Positions 1 to 9,160 of a stretch of 32,606 nt of DNA are shown here, piece by piece. A program made the position numbers and the translations under genes. This DNA is from Clostridia bacterium (GTDB taxonomy: Bacteria; Bacillota; Clostridia; Christensenellales; Aristaeellaceae). Every line of letters starts with the position of its first letter. The first letter of the stretch is position 1. Location of the stretch: positions 1 to 32,606 of the forward strand of contig JAFRBK010000037.1 in assembly GCA_017404985.1 (NCBI GenBank), read 5' to 3'. The notes below the pieces were generated by a model that was not told the origin of the DNA, did not search any database, and saw only the letters and a program-made list of their open reading frames with translations.

Positions 1-193
1 CCTTGTTTCGATAGAGAAATCGGTATGGATACCGGTTTCAGAAATAAATGTCAACGAGATTTCAGATTTCAAGGTTCGATGCTAATGGAATCGGGAATCT
101 CAGAGCGTCTGTTGGATACCCCTTCTGACGCTCACATCATATCATTAGCTACAGGCATTAACATAAGACAAATTCCGTAATGCTTCTCATATA
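1..193. other. Intergenic left edge, no gene seen
   Basis: This stretch lies 3' of the leftward protease gene and is A+T-rich. It has two weak inverted repeats: CGGTAT/ATACCG around 23-37, and GAGCGTC/GACGCTC at 103-109 and 127-133. Neither is followed by a T tract, so I do not call a terminator. No reading frame here has a ribosome binding site or recognisable product. Confidence 0.4.
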
Positions 194-2854
194 CTATTTC
201 GGAATAGCAACACTAACCTCAGACCAACTATACTTTGTGTATTTTAATGCCTCAACTTTATACTTTTTTCTACTTCCCTTTTCGATATTTTTTAATACCC
301 ATTTGCATTCCTTGGTTGTTCCTATTAACACGTAATCGCCCTGAACATTTATTGTAATACTACGTGTTTTTATTCCGGTTTCATATTCATACACTTTATA
401 TTCAATTGCGCCAGGTATTTTCATCCATGTTAGAGTAACTGTATCATTGTTTATCTTCGCCTTAATTTGGGGTGTATCTATCCTAACCGGTTTATTAAGA
501 ATGACTTCATATTCTTCACGCGTTACAACTCCATCCACTTTCAATCCATAATCTTTTTCAGATTTCTTGATAGCATTAAGATAATTATTCTTGTATTCAC
601 TATGATCCTCAGGTAGATTCTTGAGATAATCTAAGTCAGCCAGCTTTTCCAAAAGATACTTAACCATTTCATCTTTACAACCCACATAAATCAGGTCCTT
701 AATGGTAATATATTCATCTAATGAAATCCTGCCATCTGCTGTCAGGCTAAAGTACTCCTCCATTTTCTGAACAGCCTGTTCATACTCCTCTTTATAGCTC
801 TTGGCATTTTGCGGAATATTTTTACCCAGATTCAATGCTTTCACAGCACCTAGAACAAAAGCAGGTATATCCCCATCATCTCCGACCTGCATTATGAACA
901 CATTTTGATCATAACCGCGAGGAATCATTTTGTTGTGTAGCAGAGAACTTGCTTCATCATAATTCTGTTCGCTAATCAAGGTTTCAAGATATTGCTTTGC
1001 AACTTCGAGCAGTTGATTAGAGGCATCGGAATAATCATCTGCCATCTCAAAATTACTGATAGCTTGAACCATTTTCCCGTTTGTGCGATTCACAATACCC
1101 ATCGAATATGCAATTTCTTTTTTCAATTCCTTTGCTTCTTCATAATTGAGATATTTCATCAATTCAGATTGCAACTGAAGAAAGCTGCCAATATATATCC
1201 CCTTCTTCTTTTGTTTTATGAATTCTTCTCTAATCAGACCTATTGCAGATTTATCCGCATATTCATCCGCATCAAGGTAACCAGATAGCTTCAAAAATTC
1301 ATCTTTCGCTTCCTGGTATGATCCTTCGTTATATAATAACATAGCAGCCGCATAAGCCTTTTCTTTATCTGCTTCCTCTATCTGTACAATCAGTTCTGCC
1401 GAGTCTTTATACCCGTTTGATTTGGTAAGATAATCGATGGCTTCCTGTGACTGACCATTCTGCATGGCGGCTTTTCCCAATGCGTAATAGCACTGGGAAA
1501 TAGAATCCTTTGCTCCTGGATAATTTTTCGCTTTTTCCAACAGGTCAATTGCTTCCGAGTATTCTCCCGCTTCGACTTTTTCCAGGCCAGCTGTATAAAA
1601 CGCACCATAGTATCGATCATTTTCAGTCTGAATCTGTTTCTTCGCATCTTCATACTCTCCGGCTTTCGTAAAGCAATCCAGGATCTGACTGTGATCTCCA
1701 TGGTTGGCCGCAAGGTATTTGCCTTTTTCATAATAGGCTGCGGGCAAATAATCGCTGGCAGCAACATGCGTTCCTTTTGCAGTCGAGTACGAGCCACTGT
1801 TGAACTGGCCCAGATCCTGAAGAATGGCGATTGCTTCATCAAAAGCATGATTGGAAACTGAAAGCATTGCCTGGTTAAACTGGCCAACGAGTTCTTCGGC
1901 TTTCTTTCCGCAGCTTCCACAGAATTTCCCGCTGTTCTGCCTTCCGCAGACGCAATTCCAGCTGTGTTTCTCTGTTCCGCACTCCTGGCAGAAACGATCA
2001 GCGTTTTCTTTTCCGCAGCTAGGACAAATCCACGTTTCAGTACCCAGATTGCTGACATTTCCGGAATCGCCAGACGCTTTATTATCCTCAGCTGCTGAGT
2101 CATGACGGTATACATCCGTGAAATCCATCTTTGCTGTGGTTTTTTGTTCTCCAAAGGAGTATCTTGTTCCATCCCAAGCGTTATACATAGCCTGAGGAAC
2201 GGCGATGTTGATAGCAAAATTGATGTTCTGCGCTCCGGTACTCTGGCCTGCATCATCGACAGCTTTATAACCGGAAGCAGTTACACCGATCACCTTCCCA
2301 TCATCATTAAACAGCGCTCCGCCGCTGCTGCCAGGGGAAATGGCTGCGTCAATCTGAATCTCTGGGATTCCATTAGAATAATAAGTATTGCTGATGATTC
2401 CTCTTGAAACAGTATTCTTTGTTTCCTTTGGACTCCCGATGGCAATGATCGAAGCGCCTCTTTTTAGCTGGTCATCCGGATAGAGCTCCAGTGGTGTTAA
2501 ATCGGTTGGTTCATTAAACTCGAGAATTGCAATATCACTTTCTTTATCAGCACAAAGCACATAGCCAAATGCATATGCGTAATCTTTATCGTCCAATGCC
2601 AGGACCATTTTCGCATCTTCAATAACGTGATAATTCGTAATCAACGTTGATCTGTTAAAAGCAACAAAACCACTGCCGGTAGCATAATAATCCCCTACAT
2701 CATCATCAAGGCTTTCATAAACAAACAGTTTCAGGACAGATCTGGTCGCTTTCTCAATCTGATCGCTGTTCTGGGTAAAACCATCCGCCACTGCACAGGA
2801 CAACAGCAAAGCAAATATCAGAATATATATCAGCACTCTTGCTGCTCTTCTCAT
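194..2854 (-). CDS. Exported trypsin-like serine protease with zinc ribbons, TPR-like repeats and FN3-like tail
   Basis: 886 aa. The N-terminus has a basic start and hydrophobic core (about residues 6-23) ending LLLSC, so it is exported, possibly as a lipoprotein through Cys20, though the lipobox is imperfect. Residues ~35-220 form an S1/HtrA-type protease domain with the triad His76 (TNYHV), Asp107 (ESDIAI) and Ser177 (GSSGG). No PDZ domain is visible. Two CxxC-type zinc ribbons follow (Cys277/280/289/292 and Cys301/303/312/315), then a long helical TPR-like region (~325-640). Next come two stretches resembling degenerate peptidoglycan-binding repeats (each ending near LxxDGxxxxxEY) and an FN3-like beta domain (~790-886). 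GGAGGT precedes the ATG and a promoter lies upstream. Likely role is surface or envelope proteolysis; the substrate is unknown. Its base composition looks more A+T-rich than the central locus. Confidence 0.85.
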   Translation of the reverse strand: MRRAARVLIYILIFALLLSCAVADGFTQNSDQIEKATRSVLKLFVYESLDDDVGDYYATGSGFVAFNRSTLITNYHVIEDAKMVLALDDKDYAYAFGYVLCADKESDIAILEFNEPTDLTPLELYPDDQLKRGASIIAIGSPKETKNTVSRGIISNTYYSNGIPEIQIDAAISPGSSGGALFNDDGKVIGVTASGYKAVDDAGQSTGAQNINFAINIAVPQAMYNAWDGTRYSFGEQKTTAKMDFTDVYRHDSAAEDNKASGDSGNVSNLGTETWICPSCGKENADRFCQECGTEKHSWNCVCGRQNSGKFCGSCGKKAEELVGQFNQAMLSVSNHAFDEAIAILQDLGQFNSGSYSTAKGTHVAASDYLPAAYYEKGKYLAANHGDHSQILDCFTKAGEYEDAKKQIQTENDRYYGAFYTAGLEKVEAGEYSEAIDLLEKAKNYPGAKDSISQCYYALGKAAMQNGQSQEAIDYLTKSNGYKDSAELIVQIEEADKEKAYAAAMLLYNEGSYQEAKDEFLKLSGYLDADEYADKSAIGLIREEFIKQKKKGIYIGSFLQLQSELMKYLNYEEAKELKKEIAYSMGIVNRTNGKMVQAISNFEMADDYSDASNQLLEVAKQYLETLISEQNYDEASSLLHNKMIPRGYDQNVFIMQVGDDGDIPAFVLGAVKALNLGKNIPQNAKSYKEEYEQAVQKMEEYFSLTADGRISLDEYITIKDLIYVGCKDEMVKYLLEKLADLDYLKNLPEDHSEYKNNYLNAIKKSEKDYGLKVDGVVTREEYEVILNKPVRIDTPQIKAKINNDTVTLTWMKIPGAIEYKVYEYETGIKTRSITINVQGDYVLIGTTKECKWVLKNIEKGSRKKYKVEALKYTKYSWSEVSVAIPK

Positions 2855-2903
2855 TCCGGGTAACCTCCACTAATGAAATATACAATTCATTCCTGTTTTA
2901 ACA

Positions 2904-2932
2904 ATTATATACCAAAAAAGGCGAATTGAAAA
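2904..2932 (-). promoter_or_regulatory. Promoter of the protease gene
   Basis: On the minus strand TTTTCA (2927-2932) and a perfect TATAAT (2904-2909) are separated by 17 bp, about 50 bp before the protease start. The GGAGGT ribosome binding site lies between. Confidence 0.45.
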
Positions 2933-3060
2933 GAATGGGGATTTTTACATTTTTCTTTACAGGAGTGAATTTGTGGATTGCGGTATTGTATCCTTGCGCA
3001 ATCAAGCAGAATCAAAGGACGGAATAAATATAGATGGACCGTTTCCGTGTATTTCACAGT

Positions 3061-3945
3061 TTACCCCAATTCAATTCTCCACGGGATTGATTCGGCCGCT
3101 CCGGGCCGGGTTACCGACAGCGCTGAGGCGCGGCTGGCTTTCTCCATGCACATCCGCAGCGGCTTCCCTGCCGTCAGGCCGGCGATAAAATATCCCGTAT
3201 ATGTATCGCCCGCCGCGGTCGTATCTACCGCTTTCACGGGAACGGCATCCACGCGGCAGGTTTCCACGGCGTCTCCGTTCACCCGGTACGCGGCGCTTCC
3301 GCGGCTTCCCAGGGTAAACAGCAGCGAAAGAGCCGGATACCGTTCATGCAGCACTGCCCACACTTTTTCCGGTTCCCGTTCACCGGATATCTGTTCGGCT
3401 TCGATCTCATTGACCAGGATCCAGTCCAACTGGGAATAATCGATTTCTCTCAGTTTTCCGTCAAAGGGCGACGGATTCAGGACGATATGCATGCCCAGCG
3501 TCGAAGCAAGCTCCGTGATCAGCGGAAGGCCATTGATCTCATTCTGCAGGAGCAGCCAGTCTCCCCTGCCGAACCTGCTGAGAACCCGGCGGATATGCTC
3601 CTCCGGCACGCACCGGTTGGATCCGCCGTACAGCAGGATACAGTTCTCGCCTGCCCGATTCACCTGGATCACCGCATGCCCCTGGGCTTCGGGGACGGGC
3701 AGCAGAAATTCCGTATCCACGCCATTCTCTTCCAGGATGCTTTTCAACATGTCCCCGCCGGCTCCCAGGCAGCCGGCATGGCTCACCGGTGCGCCTGCAC
3801 GCGCCAGCGCAACGGACTGGTTCAGCCCTTTTCCGCCGGCCTTCACGGCACGGGAAGCCGCCGCCAGGGTCTCCCCCGGCCGGGCAAAATGCTCCACGCT
3901 GTATACATAATCCAGGTTCAGGGAACCGAAATTGAGGATCCGCAT
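3061..3945 (-). CDS. PfkB-family sugar kinase, ribokinase-like
   Basis: 294 aa, the normal length for ribokinase. It should transfer phosphate from ATP to a pentose or related sugar in the cytoplasm. The N-terminus carries the substrate-site motif GGKGLNQSVALARAGA (ribokinase signature GGKGxNQ) near residue 38. A mid-protein NPSPFDGKL and LVNEIEAEQISG match the NPAP...NxxEAxxLTG region. The C-terminal ATP/catalytic motif is DTTAAGDTYTGYF, whose Asp is the general base. The end (VTRPGAAESIPW) also follows ribokinase. AGGGAGAACGGAGAA precedes the ATG. The gene stands alone, divergent from the TPR-like gene, with a good promoter of its own. It may serve the glycan locus but does not share its operator. 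The sugar cannot be fixed from sequence alone. Confidence 0.88.
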   Translation of the reverse strand: MRILNFGSLNLDYVYSVEHFARPGETLAAASRAVKAGGKGLNQSVALARAGAPVSHAGCLGAGGDMLKSILEENGVDTEFLLPVPEAQGHAVIQVNRAGENCILLYGGSNRCVPEEHIRRVLSRFGRGDWLLLQNEINGLPLITELASTLGMHIVLNPSPFDGKLREIDYSQLDWILVNEIEAEQISGEREPEKVWAVLHERYPALSLLFTLGSRGSAAYRVNGDAVETCRVDAVPVKAVDTTAAGDTYTGYFIAGLTAGKPLRMCMEKASRASALSVTRPGAAESIPWRIELG

Positions 3946-4034
3946 TTCTCCGTTCTCCCTTCACAGGCTCAAAACAGGTCTTTCATTATCCTCCCTGTTT
4001 CAGGCATGGCTGTTCCATCTCCTAAGCTGCTGCC

Positions 4035-4064
4035 ATCATACCATAGAAAAAACGCATCCGTCAA
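4035..4064 (-). promoter_or_regulatory. Promoter of the ribokinase-like gene
   Basis: On the minus strand TTGACG (4059-4064), an 18-bp spacer and TATGAT (4035-4040) make a near-consensus sigma-A promoter, each box 5/6. It lies about 90 bp before the kinase start. Confidence 0.6.
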
Positions 4065-4094
4065 AGACAGACAAAACGTATCTGTCAAGATCAG

Positions 4095-4123
4095 TGGACA
4101 TTCCTGCCATTGCATGGTACAAT
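4095..4123 (+). promoter_or_regulatory. Promoter of the TPR-like gene
   Basis: TGGACA (4095-4100), a 17-bp spacer and TACAAT (4118-4123) give a near-consensus sigma-A promoter, each box 5/6, about 50 bp before the ATG at 4176. It is divergent from the kinase promoter and may also feed the glycosidase genes downstream. Confidence 0.6.
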
Positions 4124-4175
4124 TCTTACATGATGATGAACCGGAACAGAATACACGGAAAGAGGATGCTTATTC

Positions 4176-4775
4176 ATGCAGACAAACAACAACGGGATGT
4201 TCCGCAATGAAGACCCGACTCAGCGGAACCGCATGTTTATCCTGGCCCGGCAAGCCGTTTCAAACAGTGAATACTCCGAAGCCAGGCGGTATTATGATCT
4301 GCTGCTTGCGGAAGAACCGAACAACTGGGAAGCCTATTATTTTGACACCCTCTGCTGGGCGCTGGAAAACAGCGATCCCGAGGAGGAGGAGAACTGCGCC
4401 GTACTGCTGAACCGCGCCATTCCGGAAACAATCCAGCTGATTGTCCAATACGAAAAACCGCAGAATCAGATAAACGCATTTGACACCATTCTTCATACGA
4501 TCAACACGTATATCCGCTACAAAACGGCCAGCATCGAAAACTACTATCAGGAGAACCGAAGATACCTGGGATTGCTGCCGGGATGGTTATTCCGCAAAAC
4601 CGAAGCCTACGGTTCCATCTATGAAACCTACAGGAACTCGGTACCCTTCCGTTTTCCGAATGCCGACAACATTTTATCGCTCGTCAATGACTACTACCAG
4701 CGCTATGCTGACTCCCATATGCGCATCATGCCATCCAGGCAGCGGCGATACATCATCCGGTATATCCGGTATTAG
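4176..4775 (+). CDS. Small TPR-like protein of unknown function
   Basis: 199 aa, no signal peptide or membrane segment, so probably cytoplasmic. Residues ~20-55 (ARQAVSNSEYSEARRYYDLL then NNWEAYYFDTL) read as one tetratricopeptide-like helical hairpin. The rest is predicted helical, rich in Tyr and Asn, with a basic tail (SRQRRYIIRYIRY). AGAGG precedes the ATG and a good promoter lies upstream. It is followed after 56 bp by the glycosidase genes with no visible terminator, so it could be their first gene. A scaffold role is possible; no catalytic motif is seen. Confidence 0.65.
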   Translation: MQTNNNGMFRNEDPTQRNRMFILARQAVSNSEYSEARRYYDLLLAEEPNNWEAYYFDTLCWALENSDPEEEENCAVLLNRAIPETIQLIVQYEKPQNQINAFDTILHTINTYIRYKTASIENYYQENRRYLGLLPGWLFRKTEAYGSIYETYRNSVPFRFPNADNILSLVNDYYQRYADSHMRIMPSRQRRYIIRYIRY

Positions 4776-4831
4776 CTACCCTTGCTGGCCACACCAAACC
4801 GGTTGCATTCCTGAAAGAAGGAAGAAATAAA

Positions 4832-6070
4832 ATGACAGATTCCACCGGCAGGGTTCGTTTTTCCTTCGGAAACGCGGAGCTGGAAAAAGCGTTTCATCTG
4901 GCGCTTGAAACGCTTTCATTCAACACGCATCCGATCCGGTCCGGCCTCCTTCGGGAAAGCCGCCCCTGCCTGATGGCCGGGGCGGAATATCCCTCGCCCT
5001 GGACCCGGGACGCCGCCATCAACATCTGGTTTGCCGGGGCGGTGATGGATATAGAGACCGTACACAACACGCTTCTCTGTGTCCTGGATGAGGGGGACGA
5101 AGGGCCGGTTGTGGGCGGACAGTACTGGGACCGGATTATTTGGGCCCTCGGCGCCGAACGGGTGTGGGACCTGACCAGGGATCCGGACTTCCTCCGGTTT
5201 TCCTACGGCGTATTATGCCGGACGGCGAACGCCTGCCTGCGGGAGGAATACGATCCCGCGGACGGGCTTTTCCGCGGGCCGGCGGTCTACGGAGACGGGG
5301 TGTCCGCCTATCCGGAAAAATACAGGAACCCTTCCCTGTCCTCCTCCATTCTGCGGTGGCCGGAGGAGCATCCGGACCAACGCGTTCCCATCGGAGCAGG
5401 CATTCCGATGAAGGCGCTGTCCACCAACTGTATCTATGAGCACGCGTTTCGCGTGCTTGCACGGTTTGCCGAAGCGCTGGAAGAGGACGCGAAACCATGG
5501 GTTCGCCGCGCGGACGCGCTGAAAAACGCCATCAACATGAGATTTTGGAATCCGGAAACAAACACATATGATTACCTGGCAGGCGAATGCAGCGCCCAGG
5601 AAAGCCTGGGGCTTGCATTTGCGATTCTTTTTGATATCGCTGACAGCGCGCAGACCGGGTCCATTCTGGAACACGCCTATGTTTCGGAGCAAGGCGTCCC
5701 CTGCGTGTGGCCGGCTTTTCCGCCCTACTGCCGCAGCGGTTTCGGGCGCCACAGCGGCACGGTATGGCCGCATATCCAGGGATTCTGGGCGCTTGCCGCC
5801 CTGAAAGCCGGGAGAGAGGACCTGTTTGCCCATGAGCTGTCCACTCTGGCCCGGCACACCGTACGGGACGGGCATTTCGCCGAAATCTATCACCCGGTGG
5901 ACGGGCGGATTTACGGCGGAATCCAGGACGGCGGCGGAGAATACCTGGAATGGCATTCCTGCGAAAAACAGACCTGGAGCGCATCCGCGCTGATCGCCAT
6001 GATTCTGTATGGGCTATTCGGGCCGGAAGCAGAAAAGAAGGAATTGAAGGAGCAAGCATATGACCAATGA
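4832..6070 (+). CDS. (alpha/alpha)6-barrel glycosidase-like protein
   Basis: 412 aa. The pattern fits the MGH1-like / amylo-alpha-1,6-glucosidase-like six-hairpin glycosidases (GH63 and relatives): SPWTRDAAIN around residues 55-64, QYWDRIIWALGAERVW near 97, HSGTVWPHIQGFWALAALKAG near 307, and a closing EYLEWHSCEKQTWSASALI. In this fold acidic residues near WTRD and in the C-terminal third act as catalysts; candidates are Asp60 and Glu near 369-373. No signal peptide, so it should act on imported oligosaccharide. AGAAGGAAG precedes the ATG. Its stop overlaps the start of the next gene by 11 bp, which suggests coupled translation. The bond cleaved is not predictable; an alpha-linked hexose is likely given the alpha-mannosidase next to it. 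Confidence 0.72.
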   Translation: MTDSTGRVRFSFGNAELEKAFHLALETLSFNTHPIRSGLLRESRPCLMAGAEYPSPWTRDAAINIWFAGAVMDIETVHNTLLCVLDEGDEGPVVGGQYWDRIIWALGAERVWDLTRDPDFLRFSYGVLCRTANACLREEYDPADGLFRGPAVYGDGVSAYPEKYRNPSLSSSILRWPEEHPDQRVPIGAGIPMKALSTNCIYEHAFRVLARFAEALEEDAKPWVRRADALKNAINMRFWNPETNTYDYLAGECSAQESLGLAFAILFDIADSAQTGSILEHAYVSEQGVPCVWPAFPPYCRSGFGRHSGTVWPHIQGFWALAALKAGREDLFAHELSTLARHTVRDGHFAEIYHPVDGRIYGGIQDGGGEYLEWHSCEKQTWSASALIAMILYGLFGPEAEKKELKEQAYDQ

Positions 6071-9000
6071 GATTACAGAGCAGCTGGGGCATCTGATCGA
6101 TGCCCTGGAAGCGGATCTGTACCATGCTCTGGGGGATATTCCCGTGGAGGGATTCCTGGCTTCCGGGCCGCTGACCCTGCAGGAAGCGGAAACGCATGAA
6201 CGCAGTCCCTGGCCGGCCGGAACCGCCTGGGGACATCCGTGGGAATACGCGTGGATGTTCGGCAGTTTCACCGTGCCTGAAGAAGCCCGGGGCGAACGGA
6301 TCGTGATGGACCTGAATCCCGGCGGCGAATCCGTCCTGTTTGTGAACGGGAAAGTCTTCGGCGCCCGGCGAGCAGACCGGATGCCCTGGAGGCACCAGTA
6401 CATCTCCGACCAGACCGTCTGCCGCAGGGCGGAAGGCGGAGAACGATTCTCCATCGCCATGGAGGCATACGGCGGCACGCCTCTGCCGGACCATCCGAGC
6501 CGGCCCGTTTTCCCGGAAGACGGCGTCACCTTCACCCGTACCGGTCCCGCGGTTGCCGGACAGAGCACTTTCGGCTGGTGGAACGAGGAAGCCTACCAGC
6601 TGTGGCTGGACCTGACTGTTCTGCGGGACGTACACGACTGCCTGGGCCCGCACGACAGTTTCCGCGAAGCGCTGGCAGCCGGGTTTGCCCGCCTCCTTGA
6701 CAGCCTTGATCCAGAACTTTCCCTTCCGGAGCGCCGGCAGGCGTATATTGCCGCACGCCGGCTGATTGCTCCGCTGGTGAATGCACACAACGGCACTTTT
6801 GCCGCGTCCATGGGCATTGTCGCCAATTCCCATCTGGACCTTGCCTGGCTCTGGCCCATGGAGGAAACGCGCCGGAAAACCGCCCGCACCTTCGGCGCCG
6901 TGCTCCGCCTGCTGGAGGAATACCCGGAGGCGCTGTTTCTCCAAAGCCAGTGCGCGGAATATGAGCTATGCCGGAAACACTACCCGGAGCTCTTTGAACG
7001 GGTAAAAGCCGCGATCTCGGAAGGCCGCTGGATCGCTGACGGCGGGATGTGGGTCGAGCCGGATACGAACCTGGCGGGAGGAGAGGCGCTGGTTCGCCAG
7101 TTCCTGTACGGGAGGCGCTATTTCCGGGAGGTGCTCGGCGTGGAAAGCCGCGTAGCCTGGCTACCGGACACTTTCGGCTACAGCGCCGCGCTGCCGCAGA
7201 TTATCAAAGGATTCGGCATGACCGGGCTGACCACGCAAAAGATCTTCTGGTCCTACAACGATTCGGAGCCGTTCCCGCACCATGCGTTTCTCTGGCGGGG
7301 GCTGGACGGAACCGTCATTCCCAGTTTCCTGCACATGTTCTACGAAACCCAGGTGGATGTGAAGACCGTGCACACCCGCTGGAACAGCCGTCTCGAGCAG
7401 GACGGCACCTGTGATTTCTACCTGCCTTTCGGACAGGGAGACGGAGGCGGCGGGCCAAGCCGCACCGACATGGAGCAGGTTCGCCGCCAGCGCGACCTGC
7501 AGGGATCGCCGAAGCTCTACTGGATGGGGCCGGAGGATTACCTGAAAAAACGGAACAACGGTTCCCTTCCCGTCTACCGGGGCGAGCTGTATGTGCCCTG
7601 CCACCGCGGAACATATACTACCCAGGCCCTGATCAAAAAGGGAAACCGCCGCGCGGAACACGTCCTGCGCACATGGGAAATGCTGGCCGCGATGGCTGCC
7701 TTTTCCGGACGGGCGGAGTATCCCGCCGGACTGATCGAGGAAAACTGGAAGCTGCTCCTGACCAATCAGTTCCACGACATTCTGCCGGGTTCATCGATCA
7801 CCCGGGTTTACGAAGAAGCGCGGGCGGATATCGCCCGGATCCGCGACACAGCCGTACACGGCGCCCGTGAGGCCCTGCTCGCTTTCTGCCAAAGCGGCGA
7901 GGGCATGACCGTCTTCAACCCTTCTTCGCACCGGATTACCCGCGTGATCCGTGCGGACAGCCGGTTCTCCGGCGGCGCGGTCACACAGGACGGCGTACGC
8001 TTCCAGGCGGCTGCCTGGAAGGATGAGGCGCTGGTGCTCGCCTGCCTCGAACCGATGTCCGCGCTGACGATGTACCCGGCCGAGGTACCGGTGCACAGCA
8101 CCGTTACCGCCAGCCGGCAAGGCGGCAGCTATATCCTGCAAAATTCCTGCCTGCGCGCGGAAATCACGAACAAGGGCGAACTGGTATCCATGGTCACCCT
8201 GCACGACGGCCGCGAGAGGGTCCGCACCGCCTCGAACGTTTTTCATCTGTATCGCGACCTTCCCCGGCGTTTTGACGCCTGGGACCTGGACAGCCAGACG
8301 GAACGGCGGGAAGTGCCCCTCAATGCGCAATACGAAACGGAAATCACATGCCAGAACGGGCTCTTTGCCGAACTGACGATAACAGCGCGTTTTTCCGCTT
8401 CCACCATGACACAGCAGATCCGGCTGACCGCGGAAGAGCCGCAGCTGGAATTCATCACCCAGATGAACTGGCAGGAGCGCCACCGCCTGCTGAAGGTTTC
8501 CTTTGATACCGGCATTGATTCAGACAACGCAGACCACCAGATCCAGTTCGGTTTCATTTCCCGCCCCGCGCACCGTTCCCGGAAGTACGACGCGGACCGG
8601 TTCGAAGTCTGTGCACACGGCTGGACGGCGCTGCGCGACGCAACCCATGGCGCGGCGCTGCTGAACGACTGCAAATACGGCGTATCCGCCAACGACGGCG
8701 TCATCAGCCTGAGCCTGCTGCGCTCCCCGACCTATCCGGATGCCGCGGCGGACCGGGGATGGCATCGTTTCATCTACGCCTACCGCGCATGGGACGGCCC
8801 GCTGGAAACCAGCGGCGTCACCGAAGCTGCCGAAGTCTTGAACGACCCGCTGATCACCGTGCCCGGCTCGTCCGATCCGCTGCGCCTTCTGACCTGCAGC
8901 GATTCCTGCATTACCGTCGAGAGCGTGAAGCTTTCAGAGGACGGAACCGGGGACCTCGTCATCCGCATGTATGAAAGCATGGGCGGTTCACGCACGGCAG

Positions 9001-9158
9001 TGATCCACCCTTTCCTGCCGTTCAGCACAGCGCGCCTTTGCTCGCTGGCGGAGGAACCCGAAAAGGACCTGCCCGTTACGGACGGAACGGTCACCGTTTC
9101 ATTCCGTCCGTTTGAAATGATTACCCTGCGCCTGACCGACAACGCAAAAGGAGGCTGA
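6060..9158 (+). CDS. GH38 alpha-mannosidase
   Basis: 1032 aa, typical for bacterial GH38. GH38 enzymes remove alpha-linked mannose by a retaining, zinc-dependent mechanism. After an N-terminal beta domain (~1-250) the catalytic domain opens with ANSHLDLAWLWP (His258 and Asp260 as metal ligands). The nucleophile is Asp370 in WLPDTFGYS. The conserved QFHDILPGSSI follows at about 570-580 (His572, Asp573 metal site). The rest is the usual middle and C-terminal beta-sandwich region. No signal peptide, so cytoplasmic. AAGGAG lies just upstream, the start overlaps the previous stop by 11 bp, and the next gene begins 2 bp after its stop, so this is a tight operon. All key residues are present. Confidence 0.93.
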   Translation: MTNEITEQLGHLIDALEADLYHALGDIPVEGFLASGPLTLQEAETHERSPWPAGTAWGHPWEYAWMFGSFTVPEEARGERIVMDLNPGGESVLFVNGKVFGARRADRMPWRHQYISDQTVCRRAEGGERFSIAMEAYGGTPLPDHPSRPVFPEDGVTFTRTGPAVAGQSTFGWWNEEAYQLWLDLTVLRDVHDCLGPHDSFREALAAGFARLLDSLDPELSLPERRQAYIAARRLIAPLVNAHNGTFAASMGIVANSHLDLAWLWPMEETRRKTARTFGAVLRLLEEYPEALFLQSQCAEYELCRKHYPELFERVKAAISEGRWIADGGMWVEPDTNLAGGEALVRQFLYGRRYFREVLGVESRVAWLPDTFGYSAALPQIIKGFGMTGLTTQKIFWSYNDSEPFPHHAFLWRGLDGTVIPSFLHMFYETQVDVKTVHTRWNSRLEQDGTCDFYLPFGQGDGGGGPSRTDMEQVRRQRDLQGSPKLYWMGPEDYLKKRNNGSLPVYRGELYVPCHRGTYTTQALIKKGNRRAEHVLRTWEMLAAMAAFSGRAEYPAGLIEENWKLLLTNQFHDILPGSSITRVYEEARADIARIRDTAVHGAREALLAFCQSGEGMTVFNPSSHRITRVIRADSRFSGGAVTQDGVRFQAAAWKDEALVLACLEPMSALTMYPAEVPVHSTVTASRQGGSYILQNSCLRAEITNKGELVSMVTLHDGRERVRTASNVFHLYRDLPRRFDAWDLDSQTERREVPLNAQYETEITCQNGLFAELTITARFSASTMTQQIRLTAEEPQLEFITQMNWQERHRLLKVSFDTGIDSDNADHQIQFGFISRPAHRSRKYDADRFEVCAHGWTALRDATHGAALLNDCKYGVSANDGVISLSLLRSPTYPDAAADRGWHRFIYAYRAWDGPLETSGVTEAAEVLNDPLITVPGSSDPLRLLTCSDSCITVESVKLSEDGTGDLVIRMYESMGGSRTAVIHPFLPFSTARLCSLAEEPEKDLPVTDGTVTVSFRPFEMITLRLTDNAKGG

Positions 9159-9160
9159 AC

